Shown one piece after another: positions 51,250 through 61,110 of a stretch of 64,000 nucleotides of DNA. The notes below the pieces were generated by a model, which had not been told where the DNA came from, ran no database searches, and was given only the letters and a program-made list of their open reading frames with translations. The DNA comes from Streptomyces sp. AJS327 (GTDB lineage: Bacteria > Actinomycetota > Actinomycetes > Streptomycetales > Streptomycetaceae): contig NZ_SKBR01000004.1 in assembly GCF_013450295.1 (NCBI RefSeq), positions 398,501 to 462,500 of the forward strand, in the 5' to 3' direction. The translations under genes and the position numbers were made by a program. Every line of letters begins with the position of its first letter. Position 1 is the first letter of the stretch.

Positions 51250-54204
51250 TCAGCAACTCAGCCTGGCGTCCGCCCAGTCGGCGAGCGCCACATGGTCGTG
51301 GGACCGCACCGGATCGACCACCAGCCGCACACTGCGCACGCCCTCCAACCGCACCCGTACGGTCAACGGCCGCTCGCCCCGGCTGACTTCCCCCGAACGC
51401 CAGAGCCTCCGGCCGTCCCCGTACACCGAGAAGCGCACGGAGTGCCCGGAGGGCGACAGGTCGTCCACCCCGGTCCTCGCCTCGTACACGGAGCACGAGC
51501 GGTTGAGGTCCACCGTCACCGACGAACGCGCCGGGACAGTCACGCCGTTGGCGTGCCGCTCACCGCCCATCCGCAGCCCCCCGTCCCGCTGCCAGAGCCA
51601 ACCGCTGCCCAGCGCACGGATGGTGGGGACCTTCGGGCGTTCCGGGGAGTCCGGGACGGGCCAGGTGGCCGTCTCCGCCCGGGCTCCCCGGCGCCTCTCC
51701 TCACCGCCCGGACCGGACGACACCGTCCCGGCGAAGGACCCGAGATACGTCGACGAATTGATCGGCGAATAGGGGCCGTTCACCGAGACGTGTGCGTCCG
51801 TCCGGTCGGTCCAGACCCGCGCCGAATCGTTTCCGGCACTCCGGACACGCTCGTGAGCGTCCTGATCGACCCTGTCCGCCATGGAGTTCATCGCATCGGG
51901 TGGGAACTGCCGTCCGATGACATCCCACTTCAGCTTGTGCAGGTAGTAGAGGACCGGAGCCGACGGCGCACTGGGCGGCGGCGTGGGGGTGGGCGCGGAC
52001 GGCGGCGGGTCCTGGCTCGGCGGGGGCGGCGGGGTCGGGGTCGGCTTCGGAGACGGCGTCGGCCGCTGCTTCGACGGTTCCGGCCGGGGCTTGGCGGGCG
52101 GCGCGCTCGGCTCGGGGCGCGGCGCCGGCGGATCCGGCTTCGGCTCCGCGGCGGGCGCTGACGGTACCTCGGCCGACGAACTGCTCTTCGCCTCAGGCTT
52201 GTTGGGCTTGTCCCCGCTGCCGCTCAGCACCATCGCCAGCGCCACCCCGGCCGCGGTGGCCACCAGCCCCGCCGCGACGCTCACCTTCACCGGCGCGCCC
52301 ACGCCCTCGGCGGCGGCGCCACCGCCCGCCGCGCCCGCGCCACCGCCCGCCGTCGAGCCACCCGCCGCGGTTCCGGCGGCCGCCGCGGCCGCGGTACCGG
52401 AGGCCGCCGCGCCACCGGTGAGCGTCGCCCCCGTACCGGTGATCAGCGCGGCGAACGCCTCCGCGCCCGCCGTACCGAACCAGCCGACCACCGCCAGCGG
52501 GACCAGCACACGGATGCGCTCGTTGAGGGACCGGACCTCCACCGCCGCCTCGCTGCACTCGGCGCACTGCGCGAGGTGCGCCCGCAGCCCGCGCTCCGCC
52601 CGCATCCGCAACCCGCCCCGCGCGAAGGCGCCCAGCCGTTCCGCGTAGCGCGCGCAGTCGCCACCGGTGGTACGCGCCCGGCTCACGTGCGCCTGAAGGT
52701 ACGCCTGCTTCAGACTCTCCCGGGCACGGTGCGCGGCCGTCGCGGTGGCCTCCGGCGTCTTGCCCAGCAGCGGCGCCACCTCGCGCGGCTTTCCGCCCTC
52801 GACCGTCGTGTGCCACAGGAGGGTCTGCTCCTCCTCGGTGAGGCTGCGGAACGCCCGGAGTACCAGGCTCTGTTCGGCCTCCTCCATCGCCCGTACCTCG
52901 GCGGCCACCTCCTGCGTGTTCTCCACCGGGCCCGCGCCCACCGCGGCGGCGGACTGCGTGAACACCACGAAGTCCTCCACCAGGTGCTCCCGCTTCCGGG
53001 ACTTCGACCAGGCCGCCGCCACCCGCCGGACCGAGGTCAGCAGATAGGCGCGCACCGCGCTCTCCGGCCCCGAACCCCGCTGGACGGCCTGGAGCGTCCG
53101 GGCGAAGACCTCGTTGGTGAGGTCCTCGGCGGTGTGCGCGTCCCGGCAGCAGGTACGCGCGTAGCGGCGCACCGGCTCGGCGTGCCGCCGGTACAGCTCC
53201 TCGTACGCCCCGGCCTCGCCCCGACGCATCCGCGCGACCAGCTCCGCGTCCGAGGGAACGGCGTCCACCGACCGCTCCTCCTCCGTCGCCCGCCGCCGCG
53301 CGCCCGGCCCGCGCTTCGCGCGCCGAGACGAACTCCCCCCGGCTCGCTGCTCGGGAACGCCGTCTCCGGGCTGTTCCGCCGCTCCGGACCCCGGCGCCAC
53401 CTCCTGCTCCCGCCCGGCGCCGGGCACCCGCGCGGCGTCCTCCCGTTCCGGGGGCCCCTCCCGCTCCGCAGCGCCCTGCGCTCGCGGAGCGTTCTCCGGC
53501 GGGCGGCTCTGGGCGGTCATCTTCTCCGGCGGGGGATTCTGGGGCGACGGGTTCTCGGCTGACGGTTTCTGAGCGGTCATGTTCTCGGACGGTGGAGCCT
53601 GGGACGGGACCCCGTGGGGCGGGGCGCCGTCGGCGGACGTTCCCTGGGACGGCGGGTTCTCGGGCGGCGGGGCTTGGGGTGGCACGCTCTCGCTGGGCGG
53701 GGTAGGGGGCGGCGTGCCCTGCTGCGGCACGCCCCCGGTGGGTGGGGTCTGGGTGGGCAGCGCCTCGGAGGGCGGCCGCTGGTGCGGTGCGGCCGCTGGC
53801 GGGCCGCTCGCACTCCCGGAGCTGGATGCTAGGGGAGGGCTCACCCGCGGGGAGGAGGTACCCCCGGGATGTTGACCGGCGGGTGACAGTCGGCGCCGGC
53901 CCTCTCCGACCTCCCCGGACACCGTCGCCCTGGCCGAATCGCCGCGCCGCTGCTCCGGCGCCCGGTCGCGCGGCCCCGGCAGATCGGGCAGCTCGGCGTC
54001 CGCCGCGACGTCCGTCTCCCGGCCGGGAGCGGGCGCGACGGTCTCGGGCGGGACGCCCGCGGCGCCGGGAGCGGAGTCCTCGGCTCCGGAGAGGTGCGGG
54101 GAGTCGGTCCCCCGTGGGGGGGCCAGCGCGGGCCGGTCTACCGATACGTCGTCCTCGCCCCGTTTCGCCGTCCGGTCCGATTCGCGAGGTCCGTCAACTC
54201 CCAT
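51250..54204 (-). CDS. ECF sigma factor fused to zinc-finger, membrane segment and NPCBM-like domain
   Basis: A 984-residue protein. Residues 1-310 are disordered, with repeats such as PPSENMTAQKPSAENPSPQN. Sigma region 2 spans about 318-385 (ELVARMRRGEAGAYEELYRRHAEPVRRYA, TAEDLTNEVFARTL) and region 4 about 455-505 (LTEEEQTLLWHTTVEGGKPREVAPLLGKTPEATATAAHRARE). A ZAS-like zinc finger (HLAQCAEC, about 543) acts as built-in anti-sigma. Hydrophobic Ala/Gly-rich segments at about 565-600 and 640-665 span the membrane. After a Pro-rich spacer, an NPCBM-like carbohydrate-binding end closes the protein (RLEGVRSVRLVVDPV, HVALADWADARLSC). It appears to sense glycan outside the cell and drive transcription inside, like ECF52/53-type sigmas. 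The ATG at 54204 has AGGGG 8-9 nt upstream; a much shorter start is also possible. Confidence 0.85.
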   Translation of the reverse strand: MGVDGPRESDRTAKRGEDDVSVDRPALAPPRGTDSPHLSGAEDSAPGAAGVPPETVAPAPGRETDVAADAELPDLPGPRDRAPEQRRGDSARATVSGEVGEGRRRLSPAGQHPGGTSSPRVSPPLASSSGSASGPPAAAPHQRPPSEALPTQTPPTGGVPQQGTPPPTPPSESVPPQAPPPENPPSQGTSADGAPPHGVPSQAPPSENMTAQKPSAENPSPQNPPPEKMTAQSRPPENAPRAQGAAEREGPPEREDAARVPGAGREQEVAPGSGAAEQPGDGVPEQRAGGSSSRRAKRGPGARRRATEEERSVDAVPSDAELVARMRRGEAGAYEELYRRHAEPVRRYARTCCRDAHTAEDLTNEVFARTLQAVQRGSGPESAVRAYLLTSVRRVAAAWSKSRKREHLVEDFVVFTQSAAAVGAGPVENTQEVAAEVRAMEEAEQSLVLRAFRSLTEEEQTLLWHTTVEGGKPREVAPLLGKTPEATATAAHRARESLKQAYLQAHVSRARTTGGDCARYAERLGAFARGGLRMRAERGLRAHLAQCAECSEAAVEVRSLNERIRVLVPLAVVGWFGTAGAEAFAALITGTGATLTGGAAASGTAAAAAAGTAAGGSTAGGGAGAAGGGAAAEGVGAPVKVSVAAGLVATAAGVALAMVLSGSGDKPNKPEAKSSSSAEVPSAPAAEPKPDPPAPRPEPSAPPAKPRPEPSKQRPTPSPKPTPTPPPPPSQDPPPSAPTPTPPPSAPSAPVLYYLHKLKWDVIGRQFPPDAMNSMADRVDQDAHERVRSAGNDSARVWTDRTDAHVSVNGPYSPINSSTYLGSFAGTVSSGPGGEERRRGARAETATWPVPDSPERPKVPTIRALGSGWLWQRDGGLRMGGERHANGVTVPARSSVTVDLNRSCSVYEARTGVDDLSPSGHSVRFSVYGDGRRLWRSGEVSRGERPLTVRVRLEGVRSVRLVVDPVRSHDHVALADWADARLSC

Positions 54205-55286
54205 GGCAGAAGCCCCTGTTCGTGTAACCCCGAGACATCGAGTCAGCGTGACACACGGCTGCCGGAACGGTACGACCCGGCGCTGTAACCACCCTTACGA
54301 GTGGAGTTTCGCGCTGAGGCGAGGGCAGCGAGGGGGAACGACAGCGCGGGACGACGGTTCGGCCCCGCCATAACCCAGGTCAGACACGCTTTCCCCGTCC
54401 TTGTCCCGCTCGTTCCCCACCCCGCACGCCGCATTCCACCCCTCGCACGTCAACAGGCTGCCTCTCGCGGGCGTCGGGGTGCCGGGGCGCCGGGGCGCTG
54501 GGGTGCCGGGGGCCGGGTTGCCGGGTGCCGGGAACGAGGCTCTCGGGGTTCCGAACGGGGCGGGACGATCGGGGCCGGGGCCGCGTACTCGCCCACCTCC
54601 ACTCACGGACCACCTCCACTCACGGGCCACCTCCACCCGGTCACCTTCAGGACCGGGGTGCACCTTCGGGACACGGGAGGCCCGCCACCGGCGGGACGGT
54701 TCCCGGATCACCTGACGGGAGCCAACGACCCACCGAAAACGCGTCGTTGAGGCAGTGCAGCGCCACCTGGCACTGGTCACGTCCACTGGACGCACAGGCC
54801 CGCCACGATGGACTGACCCTCGGACGAGGGCGGTGAGGCGGAGGCGGCCGGACGGAGGTAGCCGGACGGAGGTAGCCGCGAGGGCGGCGGGGCCGCCGGG
54901 CGAAGTGGCCGGGGGCGACCGGGCGAGGTGCAGCAGAAAGTGGTGGGCGAAGGTAGTGGGCGAGGGAAGTCGGGGCGGCGGCAGCCAGGTCGAGGGACTG
55001 CCGGAATCGCGATCCACCTGCGACGGTGGCACCGCGAGAAGGCGTCCGGAGACGGTGCCGGGACCCGGGGTGCCCCGGGAGGCGCTCCGGCCGTCGCCAG
55101 AGACGGCCCCGTCAGCCCGTCCGTCGGAACCCGGCGCCCGGCCGGAACTCCGGCCCGTGGCACGGGCGTACGAGGTGTGCGGCGGCACTCCGGTGAGAGG
55201 ACCGCGCCGCTGCGGGACATGCGGCTGCCGGACACGGCGGGACGCGTGGTCGTGGCGCCCCGCCGTGCTGGCCGTTCGTTCGTCGG
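54205..55286. other. 1.1-kb intergenic region, no gene recognised
   Basis: The region between the sigma factor start and the TetR gene end. It contains GC-rich slippage tracts (GCCGGGGCGCCGGGG near 54480-54540) and the short tandem repeat at 54593-54637. Candidate frames on both strands have Arg/Pro/Gly shadow composition. Reverse strand 54205-54300 should carry the sigma gene promoter; no consensus is confidently placed. A small undetected RNA cannot be excluded. Confidence 0.5.
54593..54637. repeat. 17-bp tandem repeat in intergenic region
   Basis: CACCTCCACTCACGG-type units are repeated twice (54593-54625), with a third degenerate copy. They lie about 390 bp upstream of the ECF sigma gene start, with no clear function. 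Confidence 0.75.
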
Positions 55287-56144
55287 TTACCGGTTCGCGC
55301 CCACGCGCTGGTGGGAGCGGAGCCCCTCCAGCAGGATGTCGAGCAGCCGGGTCGCCGCCGCGGCCTGCTGCGCCGGATCGGGCAGCGCCGGAGCGGTGGT
55401 GGCGATCACGAGCAGTACGTCCCCGATGGTCACGTCGGTCCGCAGCTCACCCGCCGACCGTGCCCGCTCGACCAACTGACCCACGACATCGAGCAGTTCG
55501 GCGGCGCCCGGATCATCGTCAAAGCGTTCCGCCGGAGTCTGCCGCTCCGAGTCGCGCTGCTCGACCAGCCGCAGCCCCGGTTCGCCCTCACGCTGCCGCT
55601 GCTGCGGTACGCGCAGGGCGATGCCCTCGCCACCCGCCGGGACCGCGTACGTCCCGGTGCTGGACTCGGCCGACTCGCCGGACCCCGCCTGCTCGGCGGG
55701 AGTGCCGTCCCCCGCCCGCAGGACGCGCGGCGGCAGCAGCCGCCCCGCGCCGGAGGCGACCGAGGTCCGCAGGAAGCGGGAGAGCGCCGCCCACGGGTCG
55801 TCCTCCTGACCCAGCGCCGCCCGGGCCTGTTCGGTCAGTCTGGCCGTCTCCTCCTCCGCGATCCGCCGGACCAGTACGTCCTTGCTGGGGAAGCGGCGGT
55901 AGACCGTACCCACCCCGACGCGGGCGCGGCGTGCCACGTCCTCCATCGGGGCGCCGTAGCCCAGTTCGCCGAAGACCTCGCGAGCCGCCCGCAGCACGTG
56001 CTCCAGATTCCGCTGCGCGTCAACTCGCAGCGGAGCTGTGCGGCCCGCCGTGCTCCCCGTGCCGCTGTGGGCGCCGGTGGTCGTCGGCGCCCCCGCGACG
56101 GCGGCCGAAGCCGCATGAGAGCCGTGAATTCCCTGAATGTGCAT
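55287..56144 (-). CDS. TetR-family regulator
   Basis: A 285-residue protein. The helix-turn-helix lies at about residues 40-85 (NLEHVLRAAREVFGELGYGAPMEDVARRARVGVGTVYRRFPSKDVLVRRI, read in parts), followed by a helical ligand-binding domain. The ligand-binding part is interrupted by about 75 residues of Gly/Glu/Arg-rich low-complexity sequence (GDGTPAEQAGSGESAESS). The ATG at 56144 is chosen because GGGGGA lies 7 nt upstream and a longer frame is not gene-like. It is divergent from the NADH dehydrogenase gene, so it probably controls itself and ndh; the signal is unknown. Confidence 0.88.
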   Translation of the reverse strand: MHIQGIHGSHAASAAVAGAPTTTGAHSGTGSTAGRTAPLRVDAQRNLEHVLRAAREVFGELGYGAPMEDVARRARVGVGTVYRRFPSKDVLVRRIAEEETARLTEQARAALGQEDDPWAALSRFLRTSVASGAGRLLPPRVLRAGDGTPAEQAGSGESAESSTGTYAVPAGGEGIALRVPQQRQREGEPGLRLVEQRDSERQTPAERFDDDPGAAELLDVVGQLVERARSAGELRTDVTIGDVLLVIATTAPALPDPAQQAAAATRLLDILLEGLRSHQRVGANR

Positions 56145-56514
56145 ATGTGATCCCCCGGTTATGACGGTCTCCCCCCGGAGACCCCGCGCGCTCTTGCGGT
56201 CGGAGCACCCGTCCGGTACGGGTGTCGGCAGCGGGCCGACACGTCTCGCACCATGTAGCACCCCGATGAGATACGAACATAGTTGAGCCCAGGACGTGAG
56301 AGAAGAGGGTAGTTGGGCAGGGACCGCCCCTCGATCGGAGTACGACCCTGATCCGCCCCCATTCGCGCCGTCTTGCGCCCCCCAACCGCCGTGTATGACC
56401 AGCGTCTTCGCCGTCGATGGCAGTACCGCACCGAGGCGGACGGCCATATTCCGCCACACGGACAATTTCCTGGGCCTGTGGACAAAACCCGGCTCCCGGG
56501 TGCGTCATGGACGG
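56145..56514. other. Divergent intergenic region tetR / ndh
   Basis: A 370-base gap, A/T-richer near 56265-56320 and 56440-56490, where the two promoters probably lie. TACGACCCTGATCC and GGACAATTTCC stretches are promoter-like, but no full -35/-10 pair is confident. If ndh starts earlier at 56296, this would partly be coding; composition argues against that. Confidence 0.45.
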
Positions 56515-58362
56515 GTGACCACGGAGGAGCAGCGGCGCAGCGGACCCACCCGGATTCTCATCGTGGGTGGTGGATATGTCGGTTTGTACACGGCCCTGCG
56601 CCTCCAGGAGAAACTGCGGCGGCAGCTCAAACGAGGCGCCGCCGAACGCCGGGACCAGCACGGTGAGGTGCCCGGCGCCGACCGCGAGCCCGGCGACTCC
56701 GGAGCGCCCGCCGCCGTGGGGGCGGCCGAACAGCGGGACGCCGTGGAGATCGTGGTGGTCAGCCCCGACCCGTACATGACCTATCAGCCGTTCCTCCCGG
56801 AAGCCGCCGCCGGATCCATCTCGCCACGCCATGTCGTCGTCCCCCTCCGTCGGGTGCTGCCGCACTGCCGACTCGTCATCGGCGAGGTGCGGGAGATCGA
56901 TCACGAGAGCCGCACCGCGCGCGTGGTCACCCTCGCCACGGTGGAGACCGGTTCCGAGGCCATCGACATTCCCTACGACGAGATCGTCCTCGCCCCCGGT
57001 TCCGTTTCGCGCACGCTCCCCGTGCCCGGGCTGGCCGAACACGGCATCGGGTTCAAGACCGTCGAAGAGGCCATCGGACTCCGCAACCACGTGCTCGAAC
57101 AGCTCGACATCGCCTCCTCCACCCGCGATCCGGCGCTCCGGGACGCCGCCCTCACCTTCGTCTTCGTGGGCGGCGGCTACGCCGGGGTGGAGGCGCTGGC
57201 CGAACTGGAGGACATGGCCCGCTACGCCTGCCGCTACTACCACAACATCCGGCCGGAGGAACTGACGTTCCTGCTGGTGGAGGCGAGCGACCGGATCCTG
57301 CCCGAGGTGGGTTCCGAGATGGGCGCCTACGCCCTGCGCGAGCTGCGCGCCCGGAACATCGACGTCCGCCTGGGGACCCGGCTGGAGTCCTGCGAGAACC
57401 GCGTCGCCCTGCTCGACGACGGCTCCCGGCACCCGGCGCGCACGCTGGTCTGGACGGCCGGAGTCAAGCCCCATCCGGTGCTCGCCGGGACCGGCTTCCC
57501 CCTGACCGCCCGCGGCCGGGTCCGCTGCACACCGCAACTGCGGGTCGCGGGAGTCGAGCACGCCTGGGCGGCGGGTGACGCCGCGTCCGTACCCGACCTG
57601 ACGGCAAAGCGGCGAGCGGAGCGCCACGGCGAGGTCAAGCGGGGCGCCGAGCACGAGAGCGACCGCGACGGCGGCGCGAGCGAGGGCGATCACCGGAGCG
57701 GTGACGCGAGCGAGCGGGCAGCACACCGGGAACGGGCGAACCCCGCGACCCCCGAGGGCACGGACGGACCTCCGGGGGCGAGCGGCACCCCCTCGGCGCC
57801 CGGCGAACGCGCCAGCCGACCGGCGCCCTCCGAAGCCGCCGACGCGAGCGAACAGGCCGAACTCCCGGCGGAACTCCCGGAGAACGCCGCCGCGATGGCG
57901 GGTGAGGACGCCGGGGCGCGACGGAGCGGAGAGGGGCGCGTGACCTCGACAGGGCGGACGGGACGCGCAGCGGAACCAGCCCCCGCGACCGAATGCGCCC
58001 CCAACGCCCAGCACGCGGTCCGCCAGGCGCGGTGCCTCGCGGACAACATCGCCGCCTCGCTCACCGGTCGGCCCCTGTCCGACTACCGTCACTCCTACGC
58101 CGGTTCGGTCGCCTCGCTCGGCCTGCACAAGGGCGTGGCACACGTCTACGGACGCAAACTCAAGGGCTATCCGGCCTGGTTCATGCACCGCGCATACCAT
58201 CTCAGCCGCGTCCCCACCTTCAACCGAAAGGCCCGCGTGCTCTCCGAATGGGTACTCTCCGGACTCTTCAAACGGGAGATCGTCTCGCTCGGCTCCCTGG
58301 AGCACCCCCGGGCGGAGTTCGAGCTGGCGGCGGGCACCGAACGCCGCCCACACGCGAGTTGA
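56515..58362 (+). CDS. ndh: Type II NADH dehydrogenase with large internal insertion
   Basis: A 615-residue membrane-associated flavoenzyme passing electrons from NADH to menaquinone. FAD motif ILIVGGGYVGLYTALRL (residues 14-30), NADH motif FVFVGGGYAGVEALAELEDMA near 220, and the FAD/quinone segment GVEHAWAAGDAASVPD are all present. A second part (NAQHAVRQARCLADNIAASLTGRPLSDYRHSYAGSVASLG) fits the standard C-terminal fold. Two inserts depart from the family: about 35 residues after the first helix (33-70) and about 130 disordered residues (363-495) between AAGDAASVPD and NAQHAVRQ. The GTG at 56515 is chosen because it precedes the FAD motif closely. The C-terminus (FKREIVSLGSL) is amphipathic, as in membrane-bound NDH-2. 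Confidence 0.9.
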   Translation: MTTEEQRRSGPTRILIVGGGYVGLYTALRLQEKLRRQLKRGAAERRDQHGEVPGADREPGDSGAPAAVGAAEQRDAVEIVVVSPDPYMTYQPFLPEAAAGSISPRHVVVPLRRVLPHCRLVIGEVREIDHESRTARVVTLATVETGSEAIDIPYDEIVLAPGSVSRTLPVPGLAEHGIGFKTVEEAIGLRNHVLEQLDIASSTRDPALRDAALTFVFVGGGYAGVEALAELEDMARYACRYYHNIRPEELTFLLVEASDRILPEVGSEMGAYALRELRARNIDVRLGTRLESCENRVALLDDGSRHPARTLVWTAGVKPHPVLAGTGFPLTARGRVRCTPQLRVAGVEHAWAAGDAASVPDLTAKRRAERHGEVKRGAEHESDRDGGASEGDHRSGDASERAAHRERANPATPEGTDGPPGASGTPSAPGERASRPAPSEAADASEQAELPAELPENAAAMAGEDAGARRSGEGRVTSTGRTGRAAEPAPATECAPNAQHAVRQARCLADNIAASLTGRPLSDYRHSYAGSVASLGLHKGVAHVYGRKLKGYPAWFMHRAYHLSRVPTFNRKARVLSEWVLSGLFKREIVSLGSLEHPRAEFELAAGTERRPHAS

Positions 58363-58537
58363 GGAACTCCCGGCCGGGCCGCGGCGTCTGACGGATGTCA
58401 CCGCTTCGCGTCCTATGCGACATGTGACCATGGGTGGGTTCCACATTGGCGGAGAGTGACGGTCGCGTCCGCGCGGCGTGTGCTCACCGCGCGACTCCCC
58501 CCGGACCACGCACCACACCACGAGGAATCGGCAGACC

Positions 58538-60769
58538 GTGAATTTCACGCGCTGGAGCGTCCGACTGCCCGGCACACAGCGGCGAACAGCCGCCCAAGTG
58601 GCGAAGAACCAGGTGGCGAAGAAGGGGAACAGGGCGCGGCAACGGTCCCGAAACGCCAGAGGCCGCGAGAGCACCGCGTCAGTCGGGACGCCGGAGCAGC
58701 CCGGCCCCACCACCCCCGGTGCGCACCGGACGGAGAGCGGGCTCGGGCCGAACCCCACATCGGCCGTACCCGCCGCGTCAGCGGACCAGCCCGGCGTCAA
58801 CGGCGCGGGCACCAGCGACGGCGGGCGCGTCAACGAGCCGGACACCGGGGACTCACCGCCCGTCACCGAAGAGGCCCGGCCAGTCCCGGAAGCCCGCCCC
58901 GATCCCCGGGACGGGCAGCCGGGCGACGCCCAGACCGCCCCGCGCCCCGTTCGCGGAACCACCGCGTCCGGCGCGGCCGGGACGGCCTCCCGGCCGAACG
59001 GCGATGACAGCGCTCCGGCCACCCGCGGGCACGGCCACAGCAACAGCCGCCCCGCCAGGCCGGATCCGGTTCCAGGGCAGTCGTCCGCCGCCAGCCGCAC
59101 CACTCCGGAACGGACGAACCGCGGCGGGCACCCGGTCCCGGCGGCCCGGAACCGTGGCGGTGGTCGTCCGGCCGACGCCGCCCCCGCCCGCGCCACCCAC
59201 GGATCCGGTGTCTTCCGCGCGGGCGTCCGTGGCGGTGACGCCACCCAGGCCCGGGTACCACGCAGCATTGACGCACTCTCCGTCCACGATCTGCTCGGAA
59301 AGGTTCCGGCCCCGGCCGCCGTCGTGCACGGCTCGGACCATCGGGTCGCCTTCGTCAACGAGGCCTATACCGCCGCCTTCGGAACGCGTCACACCGGGGC
59401 ACGCGCCCGGGAGGCCCTTCCCGAACTCGTCGAACTCGGCCTCCTGCCGCTCATGGACCAGGTGCTCCGCAGCGGACGCCCCCGCACCGTCAAGTCGCGC
59501 CGGGTGCCCGGCGCCGGACCTACCGCGGGCCGGGACGGCTACTACACCTTCACCTGCACCCCCATCACCTCCTCCGAGGACGACGGGGTGCTGATCTTCG
59601 CCGCCGACGTGACCGACCAGGTCGAGTCCGCCGAACGGCTCCGTGTCAGCGAGCGACGGCAACGCGAGGCCGCGGTCACTCTCCAACGCAGCCTGCTCCC
59701 ACAGGAACTGGAGCAGCCCGACGAACTCCGGGTAGCCGCCACCTACCAGCCGGGCGGCACCGACGCGGCCGTCGGCGGCGACTGGTACGACGTGATCACC
59801 CTCGGCGCCGGCCGCACCGCCCTCGTCATCGGGGACGTGATGGGCAGGGGAGTCCGAGCCGCCGCCGTCATGGGTCAGTTGCGCACCGCGGTGCGCGCCT
59901 ACGCCCGCCTCGACCTTCCGCCGCACGAGATCCTGCAACTGCTCGACGGCCTCGCTGCCGAAATCGACGCCAGTCAGATCGCCACCTGCGTCTACGCCGT
60001 ACACGACCCCAGCGAGGGCCGGCTCATCTACGCCTCCGCCGGCCACCTCCCCATCCTGGTGCGCGAAGCCGACGGCAACGTCCGCCGCGCCACCGAGCAC
60101 ACCGGGCCACCACTCGGCACCGGCAGCTGGCTGCACAGCTCGGGTTCCGTCCCGCTGGAGCCGGGGGCCACCGCCGTCCTCTACACCGATGGACTCGTCG
60201 AGCGCCGGGACACCGATATCGACGACGGCGTCGACGCGCTGGAACGGGCGATCTCCGGCGCGGACGGCGCCCCGGAGATCGTCTGCGACCGGTTGCTGCG
60301 CTCCCTCGGCATCACCGCCGAACACGACGACGACGTCGCGGTACTCGTTCTCCAGCACCCCGCCCGAAGCGGTGAGGAGGCCGAACTCTTCCGCGGTGCC
60401 GCACTCGACCTGCTGGGCGGCGTTGAGGCCGCCCCACGTGCCCGCGCCTTCGCCTCCGGTGTGCTCGCCTCCTGGCGGTTCCCCGCCGAACTGCGCGAAC
60501 TGGCCGTGCTCGCCACCAGCGAGCTCGTCGCCAACTCCCTTCAGCACGGCACCCCGCCGATGCGACTGCGGCTGCGCCGCACCGACCGCCGTCTGATCAT
60601 CGAGGTCACGGACGGAGACGACCACCTGCCCCGCCGTCGTCGGGCCGAACCCGTCGACGAGTCGGGACGCGGCATCTCGATCGTCGCCACCATCGCCTCC
60701 GCCTGGGGATCCCGCAGAACCCCGGGCGGCAAGGCCGTCTGGTGTGAGTTCACCCTGCCCGGCCGATAA
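58538..60769 (+). CDS. PAS-SpoIIE phosphatase-HATPase regulator
   Basis: A 743-residue protein. A disordered N-terminus covers about residues 1-240, opening with NFTRWSVRLPGTQRR, the conserved start of this Streptomyces group. A PAS domain (about 245-365: DLLGKVPAPAAVVHGSDHRVAFVNEAYTAAFG, read in parts) precedes the SpoIIE/PP2C domain (AVGGDWYDVITL, LVIGDVMGRGVRAA, AVLYTDGLVERR, EHDDDVAVLVL). A C-terminal RsbW-like HATPase has ATSELVANSLQHG (N box), EVTDGDD and GRGISIVATIA. It combines a phosphatase and an anti-sigma-type kinase that act oppositely on an anti-anti-sigma factor. The GTG at 58538 follows GAGGA by about 11 nt. It is separated from ndh by 175 bp. Confidence 0.93.
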   Translation: MNFTRWSVRLPGTQRRTAAQVAKNQVAKKGNRARQRSRNARGRESTASVGTPEQPGPTTPGAHRTESGLGPNPTSAVPAASADQPGVNGAGTSDGGRVNEPDTGDSPPVTEEARPVPEARPDPRDGQPGDAQTAPRPVRGTTASGAAGTASRPNGDDSAPATRGHGHSNSRPARPDPVPGQSSAASRTTPERTNRGGHPVPAARNRGGGRPADAAPARATHGSGVFRAGVRGGDATQARVPRSIDALSVHDLLGKVPAPAAVVHGSDHRVAFVNEAYTAAFGTRHTGARAREALPELVELGLLPLMDQVLRSGRPRTVKSRRVPGAGPTAGRDGYYTFTCTPITSSEDDGVLIFAADVTDQVESAERLRVSERRQREAAVTLQRSLLPQELEQPDELRVAATYQPGGTDAAVGGDWYDVITLGAGRTALVIGDVMGRGVRAAAVMGQLRTAVRAYARLDLPPHEILQLLDGLAAEIDASQIATCVYAVHDPSEGRLIYASAGHLPILVREADGNVRRATEHTGPPLGTGSWLHSSGSVPLEPGATAVLYTDGLVERRDTDIDDGVDALERAISGADGAPEIVCDRLLRSLGITAEHDDDVAVLVLQHPARSGEEAELFRGAALDLLGGVEAAPRARAFASGVLASWRFPAELRELAVLATSELVANSLQHGTPPMRLRLRRTDRRLIIEVTDGDDHLPRRRRAEPVDESGRGISIVATIASAWGSRRTPGGKAVWCEFTLPGR

Positions 60770-61110
60770 GGCCGGCGAGCCCGTCCACCCAACCCCTCGA
60801 CAGCCTGCTCCTGGTACCACCGGGCGCCCCCTCGCGCGCTCACACACCACCCCGCACACCAACCTCTCCACTCACGACCCACCTCACCGTCGCCCCGTCA
60901 CCGCCACCACGGCCGAACTCCCGCTCCAGCCGCGACCCCCCGAAACCCCGCCCCCCGAAACCCCGAAGGCCGAAGCCCAGCGACTCCGGGGCTCCGGGAC
61001 GTCGAGCCCCGGAGCGGGAGAACCACGAGCTGCCCAACTCACCAACTCCCCGTCACGCCGACGGGCAGCACCCACGCACACGCCCCCCACTCCGAGGTGC
61101 CCGGTCCGTC
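60770..61110. other. Intergenic between convergent genes, no gene recognised
   Basis: A 341-base C-rich gap. A CCCCGAAACCCCG direct repeat lies near 60943-60968. No convincing terminator stem or gene is seen. Confidence 0.5.

Noticed and set aside
56020..59358. 1,112-residue reverse open frame
   Set aside because: Antisense to the NADH dehydrogenase and phosphatase genes, both with clear motifs; long shadow frames are common at this GC.
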